Assembly (NCBI RefSeq): GCF_001039355.2
Contig: NW_019774624.1
Location: 1,986,845-2,050,844, forward strand
Length of the DNA: 64,000 nucleotides
Direction: 5' to 3'
Origin: Lingula anatina
Taxonomy: Eukaryota > Brachiopoda > Lingulata > Lingulida > Lingulidae
Part shown: in pieces, positions 48,794 through 58,720 of the stretch
Position numbering within the stretch: position 1 is the first letter of the stretch
Layout: every line of letters begins with the position of its first letter
Notes under the pieces: generated by a model
Database searches by the model: none
Told to the model about the DNA's origin: nothing
The model's input: the letters and a program-made list of their open reading frames with translations, nothing else
Made by a program: the position numbers and the translations under genes

Positions 48794-48799
48794 AATAAA
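48794..48799 (+). terminator. Poly(A) signal of cysteine-rich peptide gene
   Basis: AATAAA about 200 bp past the stop codon at 48588-48590, a normal distance for a short 3' UTR. Confidence 0.6.
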
Positions 48800-49197
48800 A
48801 TTTCGATTATTTCTGGTTTATATCGATATTCGTTTAGTTCTTGATGTTCTTTGGCATGTGTGAAGTCAAATTACAAGGTTAATACTTAATATGGAATATT
48901 TTTTTATTACTGTTAGTTTTGAGTGCAGATTAAATTTTTTTGGCTTTATTCATCCAAATAGTATGTCATTGAGCGATAAAAATATCCAGTCTTCTATTGT
49001 GATATATTTTGGTTAATAATATCAAATCTGACATAAGATGTCATTCAAAAGAAAAGAACACCCGCAGAAAAAAAAACACACCAACACTTTGATGTCAGTA
49101 TTAACTTCAAGCTAAGATATTAAAGAAAATGATAGCCTATATGACAGTGATATGCTACACAGGCAAAGAACACCTTACAGTAAATCATGAAAAGTAA

Positions 49198-50197
49198 TCA
49201 ATAGCGGACATGACCTCCAGCAGCCGCTTGCAGCGCCCTCACCCTACATAGCATACCCTGTGACAAGTTTCTCAGAGTTGGGATGGGGATATCATTCCAC
49301 GCAGTGATATTTGCCTTTCGTGGTTCATCACATGATGACCATAGCTATTAACTCTGCGAGTTACTTCCGCCCACAGATTTTCAATTGGGTTCATATCTGG
49401 GGAGTTTGCAGGCCAGGGCAGTTACTGAACCCCTTGTTTTTTAAGAAAAGCAGTGATTCTGCGAGCTCGATGTTGGGGGTGCGTAATCGTCTTGGTACAC
49501 AGAGTTGTTCCTGAAGATGGCTCTTACAAAGGGAAGTAATGTTTGCTGTAGAATGTCTCTGTGGGGACCCTGGTTGAGGTTGCCTTCTAGAAAAACCAAC
49601 TGGTTCTGGGCACTGGCATGAAATGCTCCCCAAACAGAGACGCCACCACTCCCTGCTTGCACCCCAGGCAGTACACGATCATCGTTACATGCCTCTCGCA
49701 CACGCTGGCTGATATGGATTCGACCGCCAACCCTTAAAACTCATCGCTCATCACTCAAACGGCGTGATTCCATTGGTTTGGCTGCAAATGCACGTGGTCC
49801 CCAGCCCATTGCAGACCTCGCTGTACCTGTATATGACCTGCTGTTAACAATGGTTTTCGTACTGCTCTTTGTGCAAAATCTTGCAGTAATCTCTTGTTCA
49901 CGAGGGACCTTGAAACGTGCGTTTGAATGACATTTTGCCACTCCCTTCTGAGGACACTGGTTGTCTTTGTACTACCAGCACGGCACAGTCTTTTTTTTTT
50001 TTTTTTTTTTTTTTTATACGAGGACACCCTGGTCGAGGTCTTGGAGTAGGTGTGCCTGTTGTAGCATTTCTTTGGAGGACTTTACTGACGGTTCCCTGAT
50101 AAATGTTGAATTGCCTTACAATGGCGGCCCGCTCCTGGTCATTTTCTCTGACAGCAAGAATCCCGCAGTAAGCTGCGTTGCTTAGCTGTCGAACCAT
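49198..50197 (-). pseudogene. Tc1/mariner-type transposase relic
   Basis: Read from 50197 downwards. An N-terminal helix-turn-helix segment (MVRQLSNAAYCG..., then G-T-V-S-K-V-L-Q-R) is followed by a P-R-P-R-P-G hinge. A later frame carries SDERW (first catalytic Asp block). Another carries a Y-R/H-R-D-I-L-Q-x-x-L-L-P-F-V block, then QDDYAPP (second Asp block). A third holds NSPDMNPIENLW (the third catalytic acid region), ending RALQAAAGGHVRY and TGA at 49200-49198. The pieces lie in different frames, and a 25-bp poly-T (plus strand, 49992-50016) interrupts the hinge region, so no active protein can be made. The parent element probably extends to about 50.6 kb, where its 5' leader is split by a MITE. 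Its terminal repeats were not identified. Confidence 0.88.
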
Positions 50198-50210
50198 CTC
50201 TTCTCTAAGG

Positions 50211-50423
50211 CTCTATTCCCATAGATTTTACATCGATCTATCCCCGCGGGGAGTCTCACTAGATTACTTTCAGATAATCCGACTTAAATGTCCGTCCCGC
50301 CTACTACAAGCTGTAAGAGGGTAATTAACTTTCGTGTCCGCCCGGCTGACAGCTATTTAGCGTGAACCCCCAGGGAGTTAGGTCGATCTAAAGTAGGTCG
50401 ATCTAATCTATGGAAATGGGGTG
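50211..50423. mobile_element. 213-bp MITE nested in the Tc1-like relic
   Basis: Imperfect inverted ends (CTCTATTCCCATAGATT and, from the other side, CACCCCATTTCCATAGATT) enclose sequence with repeated TCGATCTA/GGTCGATCTA motifs. The direct repeat TAAGG flanks it (50206-50210 and 50424-50428). Taking out the insert with one TAAGG leaves an ordinary Tc1-type 5' leader running into the transposase start. The superfamily is not clear. Confidence 0.75.
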
Positions 50424-51471
50424 TAAGGTACCTGTCAAGTTTCGGGGCGACCCCTTTGTTGCTTCTTGAAATGCACTCCAAAGATTGGCCAAACCCATGC
50501 GTTTTTATACAAGGGCAGAAATTGTCGAAAAGTCCACCCCTCACATTTCTGACCACAGAACATGCAACTGCATGCATCAATTTTTATAAGAGTTGTGTGG
50601 TAATTAGGTAACACACCTGGCTACACATGGAGTGACTACTCAGTTTCGGATTTAAAATAGTGAGAACATTTTGTAAAAAAATTACTAGCCAAAACATAAT
50701 ATTCCATATTTGGTATTAACCCTGTATGTCTATGCTGCGCCGATTTCACTCTGCAACACGTTGTTTTCTAAAATACCTGCAGACCGCACAGCGGATGGAT
50801 TAGTGTATTATGTAATTATCTATGCGCTATCCATACAATATCTCCATGCTCAGTTCTCACAATTCAGGATGTACGTCTTAAGAATGATAAGAGGCATTAA
50901 TTTGATTTATTTTCTTAATTCTTATTTATTCTCTTATTTTTTTATCAAAATAACATTTATTTATTTTTTAAGTGACACTCTGGATGTTTGTGTCTCGTGT
51001 CACGCACTTGGTAGCTTTTGTCTCTCCTTAGCGAATTTAGATGTGTTTTCTACATCTAACAGTCAACCTTTTGTATGCATTTTAAATGGGAAATGACTCC
51101 CATTTGGTAAATGAAATTTCAAATTTCTCCTTTAGTAGACGACGACTGATCTCTTGAATGCAAAATAAGATAAATAATTGGTTTATTTGTAAGGAAACTT
51201 GCATGTTGTAGGGAAATCGACTAAACAAGTTCCGTCTCCAGCTAAAGCTCATCCAAATATCATGATATCAGTAATGCAAGGCCCTAAGCAGAGAAATGTG
51301 CCGGGGAGGGGGGGGGGGGGGGGGGGGGGAGGGTGGTGTTGAAGGCCCCCAATGCATGCAAGAAAGTTATTTGTTTCGCCTATGGTGTTCATGTAGACGC
51401 TTATTGAAAGAAAAGTAAGTTCTGATGGACCTGAAGAAAGTAAAAGGCGAACAGTGTACAAAGACCCCCCT

Positions 51472-51473
<2 letters not shown>

Positions 51474-51507
<34 letters not shown>

Positions 51508-51511
51508 ATAT
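51474..51511. repeat. (AAAT)n microsatellite
   Basis: About nine AAAT units, preceded by a GGGGG-rich tract at 51301-51332. Confidence 0.9.
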
Positions 51512-53414
51512 TTTTAATCTCCAAGGTTCACTGCTACCCTCTACCCGCGCAGCCTAAAGCCCTATATTTTTTACTCTTCTTTTTTTCTAGGTTAAAGCAC
51601 GAATTTTACAACAGAACACAATACTACACCTCTTATTATTTGATTTGTGAATTCGACATGATCATTCGCCGGAAAAAGTTGAAAGTGATTGCAGATTCTG
51701 GTGCAGTAAAACTCGTTTATAAAGTCACAGCATGCCTAGGCAACTTTTTTCTTTAGTGAATTTCACATTATAATATTAAAACAGTATTTAGGAGGAAAGC
51801 GACAATCTTTCCAGGATACATTTCATTCACAAGATGATATTATACTATTCTTATTTTTAGAAGAAAAGCAAAATTCAGAAATCGGTTATTTTTAACACAT
51901 TTTTTCTGTTAGACAACGACCGTTTTGACAACGCAACATGGTGGATGTGGATAATAAATTACTAAGGCGTGGAGACTGGCATACATGCACGACTCGCACG
52001 TATGAAAATAAACGAGGCGTGTTATAAAACCAGTTACAACGCACAGCAACATGGTGTGGATGACATCGGACTTTTTATATTGAAAAAAGATGGTTCAACA
52101 AAGTATATCAGTTTAGAACTTAATTTCTTTGCCCGTAAAGCCATGTTCTTTTGAAGAAACTCCGAGGACAGTTTGAACAATTTAAGGTCCTAACACAGAT
52201 CTTCCGCCATGCCTACAGAATTGACTGCGGCTGATACAAGTGCATATAGATTGTGTTGCATAGTGTAAAACACCTGGTTACAATGATTTTATGTCAAAAC
52301 ATCATTTGACAATCCTTATACTCATATCGATAAAATGCTGCACTCGACGTGCTTTTTTTACCTAAATTACGGAAACCGAGCACACGCAAGGAGTTAAGTA
52401 GAAAACCACTACATAAAGGGCTTTTAGTGCTTACCCACTAACTTCTTACCCACAGTAATGCGTTAGATGTGCATACTGTGCTTAACCTCAAGGATAAAAC
52501 ACTCCTGTTCAGTTTTATTACTGAGTGAATATCAAACATATGGCGCGTTTTAATTTTACTGATAAATTTATTCATTTTCAAACATTAAAAAGGTATATTT
52601 AAAATATTATATTCAAATGTTGTAAAACACAAGACAGATCTTGATATTACAGACAACTGTTAAGCCGTAAAAATCAAAAGGCAGGGGTTCCTTATACCAA
52701 ATGGGCATTTAGGAAAGTAGATGGCTAATTTTATGCTTCATTTTACATTTTACCTTCAGCATACACCAAGATATTTTGATGATATGCTGTAACACACAGT
52801 CAAGGCCGAACCCATATCAGTGATTTGTGTCAAAATAAGAATTTTTTCAATATCACTTTATCTATTGTCCTTATTTATGGTTGTTTGACATTGTTTGACA
52901 TTTAACGAGCATCAAGTTCTAAAAATAATCTGATCATGCTGTTTTTCAAAAGAAAACATTCCTCTTGAAATAAACCGTCTCTGTAATGCTATTTATTACA
53001 ATACATTGTTAAAACAAAACAGACACAAAGGCAAGTGATTTATTTATAATGTAAAAATATATACACAAGTGCTATTAAGTGTAAGTATATATAATAACCA
53101 CGAGGTAATAACTAAAATATACCATTATAATATCATATCAATAATTGCTTCGTTTTTTGCAGCACTTTAATGCTACTTACAGGAGCAGATTTAATAAATG
53201 CCTCACCTGGATGATTTATCTTACATCAGGTATTTTTTAATAAACTTATGATAACAACAATTCCCCTCCATTGTGGCATCCCCCTCAACTCTTTTATTAA
53301 CAAGGCAGCAAAGCTGTCAAATGTACAGACAAATAGCAGGAAATAACAAAATAGGCTACTGTCAATTCTGATGTAAAAGTACATTATGTTAAACTGCAAA
53401 TTCAACATCAAATN

Positions 53415-53732
53415 TTTTAGTAAGATTGATTACTCCTGTGAGTTTCATGACAACAGGCCTATCGGTTTTCTTTGAAATGTGTTAACAGTGTTGCATATAT
53501 GCTGAAAAGTGAAAAAACAGCATAACTACTAAAATGGTGGCCCGATCATGCCGATTTTCGAACTTCACCTGCGTTTTAGTAAGATTGATTACTCCTGTGA
53601 GTTTCATGACAACATGCCTATCGGTTTTCTTTGAAATGTGTTAACAGTGTTGCATATATGCTGAAAAGTGAAAAAACAGCATAAATTCTACAATAACGGC
53701 CCGATCATGCTGATTTTCGAACTTGACCTGCG
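53415..53732. repeat. Two 159-bp tandem repeat units
   Basis: Unit starts are 53415 and 53574, and a third start (TTTTA) appears at 53733 before the similarity ends. The copies differ at only a few positions. Right of them come GACGGCGACGGCGACATC-type repeats and a perfect hairpin (53875-53904). The whole 53415-53904 block looks like part of a dispersed element; a single N precedes it. Confidence 0.9.
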
Positions 53733-53874
53733 TTTTATGAATATTCATCAGCTTTGTAAATATAAAGCCAAAAAGTAAAACTGTCTTCCACTTATGGTGT
53801 TAACGCTGAAAGTGCACGGCGACGGCGACATCGACGGCGACATGAACGGCGACGACAGACGCAGGTGATGGCAA

Positions 53875-53904
53875 TATGTACAGACACATCTGTGTCTGTA
53901 CATA
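53875..53904. repeat. Perfect hairpin, 14-bp arms, 2-nt loop
   Basis: TATGTACAGACACA, loop TC, then TGTGTCTGTACATA. It closes the 159-bp repeat block and may be the end of a non-autonomous element. Confidence 0.9.
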
Positions 53905-55130
53905 AAAATCCTCCTTCATTGCCAAGCTTTCCTGTATTTTACATTTTTATTTCCCTTATTTTTCTGAAGTTTTGAACCTTTTATTGAAATCTATCTATGA
54001 TTTACCAACCAAATCCTTACCTTTTCACCACTTACACAGGAGTATGCTATACAAACATACAAATAAATCATGCAAATAAACAAAAGTTCAAAATTGCTGA
54101 ACTCTCAAACCAAAATTCTACCAATGTGGATTTTAATAATCGTTAAAAATAACATATAAATGAAATACCACTCAAACTTCTTAGCAAATAAACAAATAAA
54201 CCTATGAATATATGTATAGATATACATAAAGATTCATCTTTTTTCCCCTCACCTTGGCCCACTTGTTTTTAATAACTATTTGGCATAAGACCTCATTCCA
54301 ACAAAGAACAAACACCACCAAATGCTCAATGCTACCAGATGTTTGCCATCAATTTGTGACATACTGGGCACTATCACAAATATTCTGGATAATCAAATAA
54401 TTCATTTGTGTTGTAGAAATGCACAAAAATGTCCCTTTAATATTTTAATAACAGACCATTATATTTACTTGATCTTTTCAATGGGCAAAAATTATCTTTC
54501 TATAAAGCATTTGTGGTGCTTTAACTGCATTGAAGAGAACTATAGAGTAACCTGCTTTTTAATTTTGTTTCTACAACTCAATATGGATGTCCTAATTATT
54601 AAGATATTATGACTGAAAAATTCACAATCCCCCCCCCCCCCCCATTGAAAAGATCGAGTAATCACTGTATTCATATTCCACTTTAAAAGTTTCCCCATTC
54701 CATATATCACAGTGAGTCAGCAACAAGTCTTAAAACCCATGCATAAAAACCAAAGCTGAATGATGCAAACTGTTATATGCTATGTATAATAACAATTGGA
54801 TAGATAAAAAGACCTATAGTATAAGTATATCACTATGATTATCAGCACTGCAAAGAAAACATTTTAACCAAAAATGGTTAATTGTCAAGAATCTGGGACG
54901 GATTAAATGTGCAATTCTGTTCAAAATCAGTTCAAAATCTTTGTCTTTTTGGCATTATTGGGAAAAAAAAGTATAAATTTCACTAGTGATAAACATTCAC
55001 TTATGCAAAACAAAGTTTCTACATTAAATGACACAAAATTGAAAGAAGAAAATGAAAAAAAAAATTTGCCTTAAAGTTGCTAATTTTTAAACATTTTATG
55101 GCCAGTTTTCAGCTAAGCTGGGTAGACCTA

Positions 55131-55157
55131 AAAAAAAAAAAAAAAAAAAAAAAAAAA
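55131..55157. repeat. Poly-A run
   Basis: 27 A in a row on the plus strand. It could be the tail of a processed insertion, but no retroposon body was recognised beside it. Confidence 0.9.
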
Positions 55158-55945
55158 CTGAACTAATTCCCTCACTTTGGCAGAGGCACAGAGGGATTAG
55201 ATTGGCCTTTTATGCTGACCTAATCATAATCTGATGTCTTCCTGATATGGGTCATATTTGGTCACTCTAATAATGACCAATTTGAAAGGAGACACAACTT
55301 CAACAAACAGGTATCTGGTTTGACACACAAATTGATATCTCTTGCTACCTAATGACACTATGAATGGCATGACTGAATGATGGCAAAATGTTTGTCTAAC
55401 AGCTGAAGCACAATTACATATGGCAATGTATCAAATATGAAATTCTACATGGCATTCTAAGCATAATGATCTTAAAAATATGATGAATATGACAGCATGG
55501 TTGTTGTGGCAAACTACAGCTGCTATCTATAGTCTTATGACTCTAAAAGAGTTTTTTTTTTGTGTAGGTGCACTGCATGATGCAAAAAGGGCCTTTGTTT
55601 CAGAAGTTTCAACTGCTCAACTTTTAATGTATTATGGCACTACAGATGAAAAAGGCTATGTTCAGGATAGTCTTAAATAAACCAATATATCTTACTTCAA
55701 GAAGTATATTTTTAAAGAACCTATCATCTATGTAAACCCTCACTAATTTGAAGTGAATTAATATTCTGAAAAATAAGTTGTAAATGTTATTTTAACTACA
55801 TCAACCACCATTCCTTATTCCAACCAAATAACTCATATATTGTAGAGGTAGCAAAAAGTGTACTTCCTTAAATAAGGACTATAACAGTTTTAGTTAAAAC
55901 TGAACTGAACATGGCCTAAGTGATAACAAGACAATACAAAAGTTA

Positions 55946-56785
55946 CTACAGCAGAGTGACCTTCTCTGTCTTATGACACTGACGGCAAATGTGCTTCTTG
56001 GTGATGATTCTTTCCTCTGGTTCCCGAATGTGTAAACTACGCAGTAAATCCATCAGCTCTTTCTTTTCCAGTTCTAAGCGTTGTGTCTCCTCTACGCGCT
56101 GTTTCTCTTTATCTGATAAGATCTGGACATCCTGTGTGAGACGTGACATCTGAGATTTCAGCTCGTCCACCTGACTCTGCAGAGCGCTTTCCCTTTGCAC
56201 CATGTGGCGCCGCTGTGCATCAAGGCGGAGCTCCATCTCTTGTTTCTGATCTTCAACTTTACAGATCATCTCTGAGCGGAGAAGTTCTAGTGTGGTCCGT
56301 AGCTCCGCAATGCAATTGTGATCTGCATCCTCAGTGCTCAAAAGGGGGAGGCCACAACCACGCGGGCATTCACGTGTTCTAAATTCGCACGATTGGAGGT
56401 GCTCCTCCATCTGCCTTCGTTCAACCATCACTGTGCATCCCACACTGGGGCACTCCACTGTGTCAAAGGGGCACTCACGGTCATGTGCAGCTGCGTGTTC
56501 GAGGTCACACACAAACGTGCAGCCTGCTCGTGTGTTTTTACATCGAATCTGGAGCTGGTTTAAGTCATTTTTCATGTAACGGAATATGGGTTTGAGCTCA
56601 GACGCCCATAGTGTCCTTCTGTCCTCTGGGCAGAAATTCTCATGCACAAGCCAGCCATGGATGCAAACTGAACAAAATGCGTGTTCACACGGCGCTTGCA
56701 ATGGGTCCTCAAGCACATCACGGCAGATGCAACATAAAAGGCCATCGTTGATTGGTCCGATGAATCGCTCAATGTCATAACCCAT
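55946..56785 (-). CDS. RING / TRAF-type zinc-finger E3 ligase, RNF41 (NRDP1)/RNF151-like, 279 aa
   Basis: Single-exon reading frame starting MGYD-I-E-R-F, the same opening as NRDP1 (MGYDVTRF). The RING is formed by Cys18, Cys21, Cys33, His35, Cys38, Cys41, Cys52 and Asp55. The final ligand is Asp rather than Cys, as in NRDP1's C-P-V-D. Two TRAF-type zinc fingers follow (about 82-145: C82, C89, H101, C105, C112, C117, H129, C133, C140, C144). Residues ~155-255 form a long Glu/Gln/Arg coiled coil. The C-terminus carries a lone C-R-Q-C pair (267-270). It lacks the globular C-terminal substrate domain of NRDP1, so it is closer to RNF151 or an invertebrate-specific paralogue. Likely a cytosolic ubiquitin ligase. 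The 5' UTR is spliced: an acceptor TTACAG| lies 19 bases before the ATG (exon start 56804). Confidence 0.92.
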   Translation of the reverse strand: MGYDIERFIGPINDGLLCCICRDVLEDPLQAPCEHAFCSVCIHGWLVHENFCPEDRRTLWASELKPIFRYMKNDLNQLQIRCKNTRAGCTFVCDLEHAAAHDRECPFDTVECPSVGCTVMVERRQMEEHLQSCEFRTRECPRGCGLPLLSTEDADHNCIAELRTTLELLRSEMICKVEDQKQEMELRLDAQRRHMVQRESALQSQVDELKSQMSRLTQDVQILSDKEKQRVEETQRLELEKKELMDLLRSLHIREPEERIITKKHICRQCHKTEKVTLL

Positions 56786-57600
56786 CTTTGGATTGAGTTC
56801 AGCCCTGTAATATGGAGAAAAATAGACGTCAACTTATGAACTGTTCCTAGCAAAATTCTCAAAAAACAAGGTTGATAAATAGACAAAATGTGAATTCAAT
56901 CTTCACATGACATCCGTTCAAACTAATTAAGTTACTTACTTCAAATCTGACTGTGGTATAATCTATTTAATTTATGAACATGTGTGTAATACATAAATGT
57001 AGAGCCTGATCTCGTGTATTAAAAAAAACTCACTTTTGAAATTCATACAGGTCATTAAAATTGACAAGCTTTTAAAAATTAGTCACATTTAAACTGCAAA
57101 CTATATCAAAAGAGGCAATAAATCAAGGGCTACTTTTATGAGTTATCCCCCCCCCCAAAAAAAAAAAAAAAAAAAAAGGGATCAGACTCACATCCAGCAG
57201 TTTTAACATTTATAAGAGTTGACAAATTCACCCACATACAAAAAAACAACATCACAAGCTCACTCTTTTATCAAAAGTTCACATAATTCTCCTTGCCAAC
57301 ACACCCATGTAACCGCATGTTCCTACAGTGATACACTAGTAACATGAACAGCTACTAGTTAGTGGAAGTAAGTTATTGAGCATAGTAAACACAGTGAACA
57401 CTGGGTACATTAACCAACTTCCAAGGCTCTTTGCCAGTGATATGTTCTCTACATATTATATTGATTGATTGAATGCACTGTACTGGAATCTGAACAAGAT
57501 GGAAAAAAAATGCTGTATTTGATAGCAAGCTTAGGATTTAAAGTTAACCACTGCTTTTTCTGCATGTTATGTTTTATAGCTTTAGAGGCTTTATCAACCA

Positions 57601-57602
<2 letters not shown>

Positions 57603-57640
<38 letters not shown>

Positions 57641-57656
57641 TTTGTGTGTGTGTGCA
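57603..57656. repeat. (GT)n microsatellite
   Basis: About 26 GT/TG units with two TTTG interruptions. Confidence 0.95.
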
Positions 57657-58489
57657 AATGAAAGCATGTAGGTGTTTGCAAGTAAGACAGTGCATGAACA
57701 TACATACTCTCACAATATGTGTATGCGAAACATGGATTGCACATACTATCTTGAATATGTACAAGATAAAGTTTGCTTGATTGCCAGATTCAAAAGTAAA
57801 GGACATAGCAGGAATAAATTAGAAAGTGAATTTAGCTGCAAAGTGACAGACTGAAGTCAAAGAATGTTCAGAGTAAAAAGCACAGTTAACAGAGGTCTCC
57901 AATGATATGTTTATAGAAGAGATCTATGTCATTATTGTAACAATTTTTTTCTTGTCACTTCGGTTTGTTGAAAACTGCGAGTAAGCACAATGATATACAT
58001 AAAATGTATCCAACGAAAGGCAAACATAATCAAAACAGATATCACAATGACATCTATAACAGAGAAAACTGAATCATCACTATTATTACAATGAGAATAT
58101 TACAGTTATCGCCATGTTTATACTATCTTCCAATGAGAAGAAACTAATAACTACAGCACATTCCAGTAGAATTATAATTCAGAATTTACCTGTCTGTTCA
58201 AGCACCTTCAAACCTCCCCTGACTTAAATATTAACACTATCCCTGCTGTGCTGCTGGCAGGTGTTTGATCACATTATTCTCCATCTAGATCAACCTCACA
58301 TTTTATACTGTCAATACCAGATATCCAGCCCTTAGTCCTCTTCAAATCCACATCAAATCACATTAAATACCAGGCATAGCCACACATAAAGCTTTGGTCA
58401 ACTTAGATGGGATTTACTCTCTGTCTTCAATAGCAGAGTAAATATTGACTAGAATGCCAAGTGCACTTGTCACGACTTGTGTATGTAAA

Positions 58490-58720
58490 GGGGGGGGGGG
58501 GTGAGTGAGAGAATGTGTGTGTGTGTGTTTATGTGTGTGTGCATGTGTAAGAGATTAAGAGCAAGAGTGAGAGAATGTATGTGTGTGTGTGTGTGTTTAT
58601 GCATGTGTGAGATGAAAAGAGAGAGTTTTAGTGGGAATATTCATGTGTGAGAGATTAAGAGGAGGGGGCAATTGAATGGCGGGGGAGGGAGGGAGTGAGA
58701 GAGGAAGGAAGTTAAGGAGG
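58490..58720. repeat. Compound G / GT / GA simple-sequence region
   Basis: A G10 tract, several GTGTGT runs and GAGAGA/GGGA runs within 230 bp; strongly purine-rich towards its end. Confidence 0.85.

Larger units (their letters stand above)
50430..55945. other. Gene-poor stretch with repeats
   Basis: No coding exon I can support; the 128-codon frame at 50710-51096 lacks any motif. It contains a G tract (51307-51328), an AAAT array, a 159-bp tandem repeat, a 30-bp hairpin and a poly-A run. The upper end is presumably the 3' UTR of the RING gene. Confidence 0.5.

Noticed and set aside
50710-51096. 128-codon open frame on the plus strand
   Set aside because: Composition follows AT-rich, pyrimidine-rich DNA; no motif. 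Hydrophobic stretches arise from T-rich codons.
53415-53732. CRISPR-like array
   Set aside because: Units are directly adjacent 159-bp tandem copies with no spacers, in a eukaryotic genome.
55131-55157. Poly-A tail of a processed pseudogene
   Set aside because: No mRNA-like sequence or target duplication beside it; left as a homopolymer.
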